Made by a program: the position numbers and the translations under genes. Shown in pieces: positions 35,389 through 45,226 of a stretch of 64,000 nucleotides of DNA (positions within the stretch are counted from its first letter, which is position 1; each line of letters opens with the position of its first letter). The stretch covers positions 63,409,249-63,473,248 of the forward strand of contig NC_088295.1 in assembly GCF_032854445.1 (NCBI RefSeq), in the 5' to 3' direction. Source of the DNA: Liolophura sinensis (lineage: Eukaryota > Mollusca > Polyplacophora > Chitonida > Chitonidae). The notes under the pieces are model-generated. The model had not been told where the DNA came from. It did not search any database and was given only the letters and a program-made list of their open reading frames with translations.

Positions 35389-36394
35389 TGTTACGGTATT
35401 GAAAACGGCAACAGAAAACAGACTCAGTGACTCAATATTACAATGTAAACAATGCTTTATATATAAACGAGACGTACAGTTTTACAGACAGTTCAACAAC
35501 AACAACATACACATCAGTATTACCGGTCTTTAAAAGTTTCCAGTTCACCTTTTCATCCCAAGGAATGTATTCCAGGAATTCCAATGTAAAGACCATGGGA
35601 TAAACACACAATTCACACAAGTCACAAATTGTCCTAGACAGGTACTTCGCTAGGTTAGCGAACACGAACACAGGTTACACAGAACTGGAACAGTCAAGCC
35701 TTTGAATGACGTCACACCCGCAGAGCACAACACAAGGTAAATACAGGCATGGAGGTATAATCCACTTCAGATCAGTCACAGCTCCCGCAGAAGCTCACAA
35801 ACGAGCCGTTCAGAGACGTAGAGTAATGTCACCTTGTGGCAGAACGAACGTCCTTTGCAAAACTGAAAACTTCAGTTTAGAGTCCTTGACGACCTTGTCG
35901 GTCAGGTGAGGTCAGCGTGTTAAACAAATTACACAGTCCACACTGTATAATCATAATCAAGATCCGGACACCAATAAACGTGACTTCCGCAGAAATTCAC
36001 ATAAACCAGACATCAGTACTACTGTGGTACACAAACGGTGCCGGCATAAAAAACTGTCCTCCCAAATGAAACTGGCATCACCAGCTCATATCAAAATAAT
36101 GGACTCGATACGAGAGCGTCTCACACTCTCCTGGCTCCCAGTGGATGCAGCAAAAATACCTCCACTCTGCACAGAAAACACGGCTTATATACGGTCCAGG
36201 TGGATTCAACTATTCTTAGACACACAGAATTAACAGCCAATGAACATCCAGTTAAATAAACAGAGCATTGAACGCGGTGCTTTCGGCCAGGTCCGCACTG
36301 TACATATATAACAGGGCCTGTTACGCTTATAACATACAACACAAAGGTCCGCAGACTAACAGTACATGAAAACGTTAAATAGTCATACATAACA
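35389..36394 (-). repeat. 3' LTR (1,006 bp)
   Basis: The left LTR on the plus strand, 3' with respect to the element. It begins TGTTACGG and ends CATAACA, giving 5-bp inverted ends TGTTA/TAACA. It is the same length as the other LTR, offset exactly 6,079 bp, with no difference found by eye. It contains a CRE palindrome (35707-35714) and, on the minus strand, a TATATAAG box (36184-36191). The short open frames inside appear twice in the window simply because there are two LTRs. Confidence 0.95.
36184..36191 (-). promoter_or_regulatory. TATA box in the 3' LTR
   Basis: TATATAAG on the minus strand, about 200 bp from the U3 end of the LTR. In this downstream LTR the element would drive outward transcription toward lower coordinates. 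Confidence 0.5.
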
Positions 36395-36405
36395 CCCCCA
36401 CCCTT
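36395..36405 (-). promoter_or_regulatory. Polypurine tract
   Basis: AAGGGTGGGGG on the minus strand, directly abutting the 3' LTR. This is the standard position for the primer of plus-strand DNA synthesis. Confidence 0.88.
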
Positions 36406-36506
36406 CAGGGAAAGAAAGTTTTGCATAAAACTTTCTTTAACATATTCATAATTATGAATAATAATAACGTTTACCACAGTCTATAAAAACAAAGCTGCAG
36501 AAAACC

Positions 36507-39500
36507 CTAGACACGTGACAAACAATCAGCAATCACATTATCTTTCCCTTTTATGTGTCTAATCTCTAGATTAAATTCTTGCAAAAGCAAACTCCACCGT
36601 AACAATCTTCGGTTTTTACCTTTTAGTTTGTGCAAGAAAGTTAAGGGATTGTGATCTGTATACACAACAATGGGGTAACTTGACGAAGTCACATATACTT
36701 CAAAATGGTGTAATGCTAGAATCAAGGACAGACATTCCTTTTCTATTGTCGAATAATTTCTCTGGCACTTGTCAAATTTGCGAGAGAAAAAACATACAGG
36801 GTGATCAACGTGATCTGTTTCATTTTCTTGTAACAAAACTGCCCCAGCAGATATATCACTAGCATCAACAGCTAGCTTAAATGGTAAGTTAAAATCAGGT
36901 GCTACAAGTATGAGGCCGCTGCTTAGCATGGCCTTTAATCTATCAAAAGATCTCTGACACTCAATGGACCACAAGAATTTAGCACCTTTCTTTAACAGCA
37001 GAGTTAATGGCTCACTAACATATGAAAAGTTCCTACAGAACTTACGATAATAACCTGCCATGCCCAAAAAACGCTTTAACCCTCTCTTACAACTTGGCAC
37101 TGGAAAACAAGAGATAGCACTGATTTTAGAATTAACAGGTTTTACCTGACCCTGTCCGACAACATGCCCTAGATATGTGACAAAAGCACAACCAAACTCA
37201 CACTTGGCCAAATTTACTGTAAGATTGGCTTGGGACAGTCTCGCAAATAATGCCTCCATGATAATTAAATGTTCCTCCCAAGTGTCACTGAATATAATTA
37301 CATCGTCGATGTAAACACGACACCCTTTAAGGCCTGATGTAACGTTGTTCACAAGTCGTTGAAAGGTGGCAGGGCTGTTCTTCATCCCAAAGGGCATGAC
37401 TTTGTACTGGTATAAACCATCTGGGGTAGCAAACGCTGACACCTCACGAGCGCGCTGCGTGAGCGGTACTTGCCAAAATCCTTTCAATAGGTCAAACTTG
37501 GATACAACGTTGGACTTTCCCACGGCATCGATACAGTCGTCGATCCTTGGAATGGGAAAGTTGTCTGCTTTAGTGACGGCATTCACTTTGCGATAGTCTG
37601 TACACATACGGTACGTCCCATCTGGTTTTGGCACAAGAATACAAGGTGAACTCCAGTTACTGTTACTGGGCTCGACCAGATCATTTTCCAGTAAATACTG
37701 AACTTCTTTTCTCAAGTATTCAGTTTTAGTTGGGTTCAGTCTGTATGGGTGTTGTTTAATCGGCTTGGAATCTCCAACTTCAACATCATGATAGATGGAC
37801 TCAGTCCTGGTTGGAACATCAGGGAACAAATGTTCATATCGACGAACCAAATCCTTCAACTGCTGGCGTTGCTGATATTCCAGATGACCCAACACAGAAT
37901 CAATGTCCTCCAGAATACTTGAATTCTGGAGTTTGGCTGACCGGAACCTTAAGTCAAAATCTTGATCATCCCTAACAGCTGAATCAGGGCATAAGTTAGA
38001 GGTAACAACTCCACTAGGATGTACAACATTGAGATCAGTGCTATCTCTGTCTACATATGGCTTTAACATGTTAATGTGACAAAGTTGTCTAGATTTGCGC
38101 CGATCAGGAGTGAAAATAATATAATTAAGATCGCTTAGCCTCTTGTCTACTACATAAGGTCCAAAATAACGAGCTTCAAGTGGCTTACCACTAACTGGAA
38201 GTAAGGCCAATACCTTCTGACCAACTTCAAATCTGCGTCTTACTGTCTCTTTGTCATACTTAGTTTTCATCCTCTTCTGAGAAGCTGTAAGATTCTCTCT
38301 GGCTAACTCACATACTCTGTTGAGCTTAGTACGAAAACTTGACACATACTGTAATAGGTTAACATTGTCACTATCACCAGACACAAACTTTTCCTTGAAC
38401 AACTGTAGTGGACCACGCACAGTATGGCCAAACACAAGCTCAAATGGACTAAATCCAAGTGACTCTTGTACAGACTCTCTTACAGCAAACATTAACAAAG
38501 GTACACCCTCGTCCCAATCTTTCCCTGTCTCAAAGCAGTAAGTCCTTATCATACTTTTCAGTGTCTGATGGAATCTCTCTAGTGCTCCTTGACTTTGTGG
38601 GTGATAAGCTGAGGATTTATACTGGCTAATACCTAGCTCATGCATAACTTGTTGGAACACACCAGACATGAAATTTGAACCCTGGTCTGACTGTACTGAC
38701 TTAGGCAGACCAAACATGGTGAAGAACTTAACTAAAGCCTTAATTACAGTCTTGGCAGTAATATTCCTTAGTGGAATTGCCTCAGGGAAACGAGTTGAAG
38801 TACACATTATGGTTAACATATACTGATTTCCAGACTTTGTCTTAGGTAGCGGACCAACACAATCTATTAAGATTCTACTGAATGGCTCGCCAATTGCAGG
38901 AATAGGCCTCAAGGCTGCCTTGGGGATTGTCTGGTTAGGTTTCCCCACTAACTGACATGCATGACAAGACCTGCAAAATTCAGTAACATCTTTCCTTATT
39001 CCTGGCCAATAAAAATGACTGAGAATCTTATGATAGGTCTTATTAACACCTAAATGACCTGCTAACGGCGTTTCATGCGCTATGGTCAGTATGTCTTTCC
39101 GATAAGACTTGGGCACAACTACCTGATGCTTAACTGCCCATTCATCCTCCAAGAAAACATCGGGAGGCCTCCACTGCCGCATCAATATGCCAGACTTGAC
39201 ATAGTAGTAGCATGGGTCAGGTAAAGATTCACCATCTTTAGCTGCATCATTAAACAAGCAAGAAATACTTGGATCACTGTGTTGTTCAGCAATCAACTCA
39301 GTCCTACAAAATGGCTGATCACCACTAATAAAATTAGTATCTACTTCCTGCTGGCTGTCTAATTTGGAAGAATCTCCATCCAACATGTTGTTGAGAAAAG
39401 TCTCACTCAAATCAACAGTACTACCCTGGTCTGTACTGACTTTTCTAGACATAGCTCTTGTAACAACACAGGACGGATATAAACCCGCTATCTCGCTTTC

Positions 39501-41339
39501 AACTGGCTCTGTGACTGAATTCAGAGAAGGCTTATCAACCATTAAGGGATCAACAGTAACCTTATCATGTGCTAAGTCATTTCCCAACAACAAATGAATA
39601 CCCTCAAAAGGTAATGAAGGCTTAATGCCTACCCTGACAGGTCCAGATATCAAATCTGATGACAAATAAATATCATGAAGGGGAACACTGACAAAGTCAC
39701 TAGACTCTACACCTCTAATAAGGGCACGAACCCCAGAGTATGACTCTTCAGAAAAGGGCAGAGTATTCATCAACAACAGAGACTGAGATGCCCCAGTATC
39801 CCTTAATATCTTTATAGGGGTAGCACCAGACATGTCGCTTCTAAGCGACACTGAACCAGAATTGATAAACGGAGCGAAGCTATCCATAGAGCATTTGGGA
39901 ATCTTATCCAATTCCGTATCAGCTAACTCAGATCTGCTTTTAACTGCTGATGTAACTTCCGGCAATGTTTTGTGCATTGCAACACAAAGACCTGTGGGCT
40001 TAGACTCATTCTGAGCTTCCCGTATCCTTTTCAACTTGTAACATTCACTCATCACGTGACCTACCCGCTTGCAAAAATTACAAGTGACCCTATTTCGAGG
40101 ACTACTATTCCAATCTGAACTACGTGAACCATGAGCTGTAGAACCATTGGAGCCTGGTGTAGAACTCTTCTGTGTAGAGCTACCTCTACCTGTTGCATGT
40201 GACTGGGTATTTCTACGTGTAAATGAATTAAATGGCTTACCCGTGTATGTAACCTTATGTGTCAAGGAATAATCATCAGCTAAACTGGCTGCCTCTTCAA
40301 GTGTACTCGCCTTCTGCTCATCAACGAACACCTTTACATCATTATGAATACAACGCTTGAACTCTTCTACCAGCACAAGCTGACGCAAACTTTCAAAATC
40401 CCTGCCTATTTTCTTGGCTATACACCAGCGATCAAACAACTGCTCCTTAGCTCGACCAAACTCAACGTATGTCTGATCTCTACCTTTTTCACAGTTACGA
40501 AATTTCTGGCGGTAAGCTTCAGGCACCAATTCATAACCCTTCAAAATTACCTCTTTCACATAGTCATAATTGGAAGCATTCTCTACACTTAACTGAGTGT
40601 AAATTTCCCTGGCCTTTCCAATTAGCACACTCTGTAATAACATAGTCCAGAACTCTTTAGGCCACTGCAAACTAGTTGCAATTTTCTCAAAATGCAGAAA
40701 ATACTTATCCACCTCTTTTTCCTGAAAGGATGGAACTAACCGAATGTATTTGGTCACATCAAATCCTGAACCCTGTCTACTGGAAGGACCCGGTTTCTCA
40801 TCTCTCTCAATCTCTAACTTTTTCATTTGAAACTCCAATTCTCTTTCCCTCTCTCTTTCTTGCATTTCTCTCTCCTCTCTCTCTCTCTGCACTTCCCTCT
40901 CTCTTTCCTCTCTCTGCACTTCCCTCTCTCTTTCCTTTTCCTCTTTCTGCACTTCTCTCTCTCTTTCCTCTCTCTCTCTCTGCATTTTCAACTTTTCTAA
41001 CTCTATCTCATGTTCCCTCTCTTTCTCTTTTTCCTCATATTCCCTCTCTTTCTCTTTTTCCTCTTTCTCCAATCTCAACTTTTCTAACTCTAACTGCTTA
41101 AACTTAAGCTCGGCATCAGACTGACCCTCGAACTCATAATCAGATAATGCAGAACTATCAAACTTCCCTATCTCCACTAAATGTTTCAACAAAGTATGCT
41201 GCATATCTCTTTTCCTCCATGAAGACTTTATGGACAAACCTAAAAATGTCCCTAACTTAACCAAGTCTTCCTTCTTTAAACTCTCAAAAACATCCTGATC
41301 GGGCGCATTAACAAACTGTTTAGGATCAAAATCTCCCAT
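36507..41339 (-). CDS. Gag-Pol polyprotein of the Gmr1-type retrotransposon, intact
   Basis: A single 1,610-residue frame with no gag/pol frameshift. In order: a SAP-like helical start (about 15-55); a Glu/Arg/Lys coiled coil (about 77-182); a SCAN-like capsid segment (about 195-345, with the core YELVPEAYRQKFR, Y276-R281); a CCHC zinc knuckle (C420-x2-C-x4-H-x4-C433); an aspartic protease DTGAS (D514). Then integrase: an H755/H762/C792/C795 zinc finger, catalytic D826, D885 and E921 (D,D-35-E), and a GPY module (G1060-Y1062). Then reverse transcriptase (about 1185-1400) with D1283 and the YIDD box (Y1343-D1346), and RNase H with D1492, E1533, D1562 and D1605, ending at residue 1610. All catalytic residues that I can place are present. 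Integrase upstream of reverse transcriptase is the Gmr1-type order. The start is the first ATG after the primer site. Confidence 0.96.
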   Translation of the reverse strand: MGDFDPKQFVNAPDQDVFESLKKEDLVKLGTFLGLSIKSSWRKRDMQHTLLKHLVEIGKFDSSALSDYEFEGQSDAELKFKQLELEKLRLEKEEKEKEREYEEKEKEREHEIELEKLKMQREREEREREVQKEEKEREREVQREEREREVQREREEREMQERERERELEFQMKKLEIERDEKPGPSSRQGSGFDVTKYIRLVPSFQEKEVDKYFLHFEKIATSLQWPKEFWTMLLQSVLIGKAREIYTQLSVENASNYDYVKEVILKGYELVPEAYRQKFRNCEKGRDQTYVEFGRAKEQLFDRWCIAKKIGRDFESLRQLVLVEEFKRCIHNDVKVFVDEQKASTLEEAASLADDYSLTHKVTYTGKPFNSFTRRNTQSHATGRGSSTQKSSTPGSNGSTAHGSRSSDWNSSPRNRVTCNFCKRVGHVMSECYKLKRIREAQNESKPTGLCVAMHKTLPEVTSAVKSRSELADTELDKIPKCSMDSFAPFINSGSVSLRSDMSGATPIKILRDTGASQSLLLMNTLPFSEESYSGVRALIRGVESSDFVSVPLHDIYLSSDLISGPVRVGIKPSLPFEGIHLLLGNDLAHDKVTVDPLMVDKPSLNSVTEPVESEIAGLYPSCVVTRAMSRKVSTDQGSTVDLSETFLNNMLDGDSSKLDSQQEVDTNFISGDQPFCRTELIAEQHSDPSISCLFNDAAKDGESLPDPCYYYVKSGILMRQWRPPDVFLEDEWAVKHQVVVPKSYRKDILTIAHETPLAGHLGVNKTYHKILSHFYWPGIRKDVTEFCRSCHACQLVGKPNQTIPKAALRPIPAIGEPFSRILIDCVGPLPKTKSGNQYMLTIMCTSTRFPEAIPLRNITAKTVIKALVKFFTMFGLPKSVQSDQGSNFMSGVFQQVMHELGISQYKSSAYHPQSQGALERFHQTLKSMIRTYCFETGKDWDEGVPLLMFAVRESVQESLGFSPFELVFGHTVRGPLQLFKEKFVSGDSDNVNLLQYVSSFRTKLNRVCELARENLTASQKRMKTKYDKETVRRRFEVGQKVLALLPVSGKPLEARYFGPYVVDKRLSDLNYIIFTPDRRKSRQLCHINMLKPYVDRDSTDLNVVHPSGVVTSNLCPDSAVRDDQDFDLRFRSAKLQNSSILEDIDSVLGHLEYQQRQQLKDLVRRYEHLFPDVPTRTESIYHDVEVGDSKPIKQHPYRLNPTKTEYLRKEVQYLLENDLVEPSNSNWSSPCILVPKPDGTYRMCTDYRKVNAVTKADNFPIPRIDDCIDAVGKSNVVSKFDLLKGFWQVPLTQRAREVSAFATPDGLYQYKVMPFGMKNSPATFQRLVNNVTSGLKGCRVYIDDVIIFSDTWEEHLIIMEALFARLSQANLTVNLAKCEFGCAFVTYLGHVVGQGQVKPVNSKISAISCFPVPSCKRGLKRFLGMAGYYRKFCRNFSYVSEPLTLLLKKGAKFLWSIECQRSFDRLKAMLSSGLILVAPDFNLPFKLAVDASDISAGAVLLQENETDHVDHPVCFFSRKFDKCQRNYSTIEKECLSLILALHHFEVYVTSSSYPIVVYTDHNPLTFLHKLKGKNRRLLRWSLLLQEFNLEIRHIKGKDNVIADCLSRV
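40800..41080. repeat. TC/GA-rich imperfect microsatellite inside the gag coiled coil
   Basis: On the plus strand, repeated CTCTCTCTTTCC-type words encode, on the minus strand, runs of Glu-Arg-Glu-Arg and Glu-Lys. The coiled coil of residues 77-182 appears to have grown by slippage of a purine repeat. Its length should vary between copies. Confidence 0.85.
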
Positions 41340-41444
41340 TGTAAATATTTAGCCACTGAATCATTCACCGTTAAAATTAAGCAATCGCTTCTCACTTGTG
41401 TTTAACTTCAAATATCCGGTGCAAAACAAAAGGGAAACAATCAG

Positions 41445-41462
41445 TTCCCGGACAAGCCCCCA
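41445..41462 (-). promoter_or_regulatory. Primer-binding site, tRNA-Pro type
   Basis: On the minus strand TGGGGGCTTGTCCGGGAA lies 5 nt inside the 5' LTR. TGG pairs with the CCA end of the tRNA. Apart from one or two positions the 18-mer is complementary to the 3' end of tRNA-Pro as used by several retroviruses. The exact host tRNA must be checked. Confidence 0.85.
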
Positions 41463-41467
41463 ATTTC

Positions 41468-42473
41468 TGTTACGGTATTGAAAACGGCAACAGAAAACAG
41501 ACTCAGTGACTCAATATTACAATGTAAACAATGCTTTATATATAAACGAGACGTACAGTTTTACAGACAGTTCAACAACAACAACATACACATCAGTATT
41601 ACCGGTCTTTAAAAGTTTCCAGTTCACCTTTTCATCCCAAGGAATGTATTCCAGGAATTCCAATGTAAAGACCATGGGATAAACACACAATTCACACAAG
41701 TCACAAATTGTCCTAGACAGGTACTTCGCTAGGTTAGCGAACACGAACACAGGTTACACAGAACTGGAACAGTCAAGCCTTTGAATGACGTCACACCCGC
41801 AGAGCACAACACAAGGTAAATACAGGCATGGAGGTATAATCCACTTCAGATCAGTCACAGCTCCCGCAGAAGCTCACAAACGAGCCGTTCAGAGACGTAG
41901 AGTAATGTCACCTTGTGGCAGAACGAACGTCCTTTGCAAAACTGAAAACTTCAGTTTAGAGTCCTTGACGACCTTGTCGGTCAGGTGAGGTCAGCGTGTT
42001 AAACAAATTACACAGTCCACACTGTATAATCATAATCAAGATCCGGACACCAATAAACGTGACTTCCGCAGAAATTCACATAAACCAGACATCAGTACTA
42101 CTGTGGTACACAAACGGTGCCGGCATAAAAAACTGTCCTCCCAAATGAAACTGGCATCACCAGCTCATATCAAAATAATGGACTCGATACGAGAGCGTCT
42201 CACACTCTCCTGGCTCCCAGTGGATGCAGCAAAAATACCTCCACTCTGCACAGAAAACACGGCTTATATACGGTCCAGGTGGATTCAACTATTCTTAGAC
42301 ACACAGAATTAACAGCCAATGAACATCCAGTTAAATAAACAGAGCATTGAACGCGGTGCTTTCGGCCAGGTCCGCACTGTACATATATAACAGGGCCTGT
42401 TACGCTTATAACATACAACACAAAGGTCCGCAGACTAACAGTACATGAAAACGTTAAATAGTCATACATAACA
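41468..42473 (-). repeat. 5' LTR (1,006 bp)
   Basis: Promoter-bearing LTR of the element. Minus-strand TATATAAG at 42263-42270 would start transcription toward the gag-pol frame; a CRE palindrome lies at 41786-41793. No difference from the 3' LTR was seen. The right end TAACA is followed by the CTTT target duplication. Confidence 0.95.
42263..42270 (-). promoter_or_regulatory. TATA box of the retrotransposon promoter (5' LTR)
   Basis: TATATAAG in context GTATATAAGCCGTG on the minus strand. It is the best TATA box in the LTR and is correctly oriented for gag-pol. Confidence 0.6.
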
Positions 42474-42477
42474 CTTT
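42474..42477. repeat. Target-site duplication of the retrotransposon, right (CTTT)
   Basis: Matches 35385-35388. The sequence AACACTTTATG occurs again 11 bp on (42481-42491), a coincidental short direct repeat that blurs the edge slightly. Confidence 0.85.
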
Positions 42478-42613
42478 ATGAACACTTTATGCTCACTTTA
42501 AGGCTAACTATTAACACAGCATCTGTAATCCTGTGCCAATGCCTAGCCTACGTTTAGTTTCGATTACCAGTAAACACTGGGTTATTTCAAGTAACGTGAT
42601 TTGAAAGCAACCA

Positions 42614-42817
42614 TTACTGTGGATGAGATATGCAAATTATTTCGCAGCCGATCTCCAACTTCAACTGACCGTAAAACTGCTTGTTTAGGCCCCTATTCAC
42701 AGACAGGAATCCTTCGATGGTGTTGCTGATAGCGCGTAAGAGTTCCTGATCGATTCCGTCGTAGTTTCGATCTGTATCAGAACCAATCAATACCCTTATC
42801 TGATGTTTGTGTGCCAT
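42614..42817 (-). CDS. Unrecognised candidate first exon or small gene, 67 codons
   Basis: It reads MAHKHQIRVLIGSDTDRNYD, then GIDQELLRAISNTIEGFLSV, then NRGLNKQFYGQLKLEIGCEI and a few more residues to a stop. The first 45 residues look like a folded domain start: a beta-strand-like IRVLIGSDTD, then a helix. A possible donor CTGTCT|GTGAAT would end the exon after FLS. The upstream flank has a palindromic E-box TCACGTGA (42868-42875). If spliced, the next exon would lie beyond the retrotransposon, which is inserted only 140 bp past the stop. Family not recognised. Confidence 0.4.
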   Translation of the reverse strand: MAHKHQIRVLIGSDTDRNYDGIDQELLRAISNTIEGFLSVNRGLNKQFYGQLKLEIGCEIICISHPQ

Positions 42818-42867
42818 TTAGTGTCCGTTCCGGGGAAAAGTCGCACCAGGCAGACGACCGTCCATTG

Positions 42868-42875
42868 TCACGTGA
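42868..42875. promoter_or_regulatory. E-box palindrome upstream of the frame at 42817
   Basis: TCACGTGA, 51 bp upstream of the candidate ATG. The same palindrome occurs in the candidate promoter at 34585. Suggestive only. Confidence 0.35.
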
Positions 42876-42959
42876 CGTGCACTCAGGCATATCGCGATGC
42901 CAAAAAAAAATAGTTGTAAATGTGGAGTTAAGTTTCTGTTTTTGGCGATTGGATCTCAT

Positions 42960-44935
42960 AATAAGACACAGAATCTAATCAAATAGCATAAATGACATGT
43001 CGTTTAACAGATGAGAGCCGCATTTGGTGTGAGTTGGAAACATTGAATGCAAAGATTCTGATTGCAGTAAATCCAGGGGCTATTAGGCCAGTCGTATACC
43101 GCCAGCTAATACATCAGTGCATTAGTGTGTCCTGCTATTTTATCAAAAAGCCAAGCGATGTATAAAATGCTATGTGCTTTCGCAGTTCTATGTTCCTATA
43201 TTACTTTTCTACATCTGACCCCAATTTTGACTGGAAATTCTTTACATAAGTTTATATGACAGTTTTCTTTGTTTACTTATTTATTTGATTGGTGCTTTGC
43301 GAAGCACTCAGTAATATCTATGATAGATTTAAGCAGATATATTTTGCTTATTATAAGCCCATAAGACGATAACAAGGACAGAAAACCTCGCTACATCAAA
43401 GAACCCACCTGAGGCAAAATACTTCTAAAGAACTTCCTTTTAAAATATTCATAAACTCTATGTTGAAATGGAACATATACCATGCATTTCTTGGAATTTC
43501 GTATTAACCACGTATTTTCGTTTTGATCACTTAAACAGCTTACGTTTTTTTTACCTTGAAACAGCGATTGGATGCAGAACGCTGAAGCTGGTGATATAAG
43601 ATGTACACGTAATATTTGTGAGGTAATGCATGCGTACATATATGAAATGAACGTGTACATATTACATAAAGTGTGCATTATATATGTATACGTACAACTG
43701 CCTGGAATCTTTCTGTATAGAGTAATTGGGAGTAAACTCAGATGGCATCTGTTAGCGTATTTATTCCTAGACGTCAGAATGAATGCTTAATAAGATAGTC
43801 TTATCTTTTTGTAAATATTAATGAAAGCCGTTTCAACAGACTTTCTCTGCGATCATAGTCTATTAGATTGGGGGATATAGGGCAGGTGAATTAGGTCAGC
43901 GTTTTCAAAGGAAATTCGTAGCAGATAATTTTCTCAGCCTTACGTGTGAGTTATTATGTAAAGATATCGATCTTCTAACTCAGTCCTTTAAAGGCTGCAG
44001 AAATCCCCTGGGTCTGATAAATACCATTAGACCTGGTTTCTTTCCTCGTATTTTTTTTTCTTTAAATTTTTTATCTCTGAGACTGAACCAGCATGATATA
44101 ATTCCTGCAAAACGAAATCGTTCTTACGTGGATACTTATTGATTTTTCTTTGAACTCTCTGAAAAATATGTTGCCTTGCATAAAGATTTCCTCGATAATG
44201 TCTCTTGCCTTAATGAAGAAATCGCTCATGATTAAATGGGCCGATTTCTAACATCTTCATTGGCTGAAGGTTGAATGGTTTTGTGGCTCGTATTTCACTG
44301 ATTAGCCAAGCTCTTGTCTTTTCCTTGTGTTTTTCACTGAAAAATCACACATTTGCTATAGTTAACTCATTTTATTCTGTTTCCGAATGTCCTCCAAGTT
44401 AAAAATGTCTACCAAAAAGTGAATTTTTCATTGCACACATGTATTCGGAGTCTCGCAGGTAAAAAAACCTTCCAAGTTAGATAGTTTCAGGGGTGAATTA
44501 ATTTTGAACATGCATCTAGGGTGCAAACTTTTCATTAAAATGGACTTATATCTCTCTTCTCAACGACGAGGCATTCCGAAGCGGGCATAAAATCTATGAC
44601 AAACCACTAAATTCATACACAACTCAAGAGATCCCCAAATAACTGTTGCCAAGCCTGGACTGATATGAAAGTGTCACTCGATTCTTGTGAACGCGGTCGG
44701 GGTTTTATTCTAAACTTTTATTTCAATGTATAGGCACACAGAACACACCTTTATAGCCTCAGGGCTGTAAGCGTCATTAAGTGTACACAACAAAATGTCA
44801 AGATAAAATGTAGCATATCAGTTGAAGACAATCATAGAAGACGGAGATGTGTCACCTAGCTCTTTGAATGTCGCTTACTGTGGAAAAGTAAATTGATCAT
44901 GTAGCTTACATTTAATTAACACCAATGAATATGAA
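42960..44935. other. Non-coding stretch
   Basis: AT-rich. The only recognised item is a short family-1 SINE tail on the minus strand at 43272-43312 (TTATTTATTTGATTGGTGCT). No exon seen. Confidence 0.5.
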
Positions 44936-45110
44936 AGCTCATACTGGCTTCCTTGACAGTCGTACGTTGGACGGCCTGTCCGCAACCTGCGTATGGTCGT
45001 GGGTTTCCCCGTGCTCTGCTGGGTTTCCTTCCCCCATAATGCTGGATGCCGTCATATAAGTAAAATATTCTTGAGTACGTCGTAAAACAGCAAAGAAAAT
45101 AAATAAAAAA
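44936..45110 (+). repeat. SINE family 1, 5'-truncated
   Basis: It starts inside the element at AGCTCATACTGGCTTCCTTG, keeps the core CGTATGGTCGTGGGTTTCCC and tail TTGAGTACGTCGTAAAACAG, and ends in an AATAAA-rich tract. No target duplication recognised. Confidence 0.85.
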
Positions 45111-45226
45111 GTAATCATCGGCTCCGGACCAGTAACGTCGTATAAATGGGCAAGATCTAATTCGAAATAGTTACGATATTTAGAATTTCGTGGCATCTTG
45201 CACGCCGGTCCCGCGTTAGGTGATTG

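Larger units (their letters stand above)
35389..42473 (-). mobile_element. Complete Gmr1-type Ty3/Gypsy LTR retrotransposon, 7,085 bp
   Basis: Two direct 1,006-bp LTRs (35389-36394 and 41468-42473) each start TGTTAC and end TAACA. They bound an internal region that, read on the minus strand, runs primer-binding site, one long gag-pol frame, polypurine tract. A 4-bp target duplication (CTTT) flanks the whole. The LTRs looked identical wherever I compared them and the frame has no stop or shift, so the insertion is recent and possibly still competent. Integrase lies before reverse transcriptase, the diagnostic order of the Gmr1 group within Ty3/Gypsy. No envelope gene is present: the frame ends in RNase H and 112 bp later the 3' LTR begins. 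Confidence 0.96.

Noticed and set aside
35438-36477. Several 67-118-codon frames appearing twice (also 41517-42469)
   Set aside because: They lie in the two LTRs and are duplicated with them. None has a domain; the minus-strand frame crossing the polypurine tract is not a gene.
36507-36520. Possible envelope gene downstream of pol, which would make the element an errantivirus-like retrovirus
   Set aside because: Only 112 bp separate the RNase H stop from the 3' LTR; there is no room for env.
40676-41101. 141-codon plus-strand frame rich in Leu, Ser, Pro and Phe
   Set aside because: It is the reverse strand of the purine-rich coiled-coil part of gag; the TC repeat keeps several frames open.
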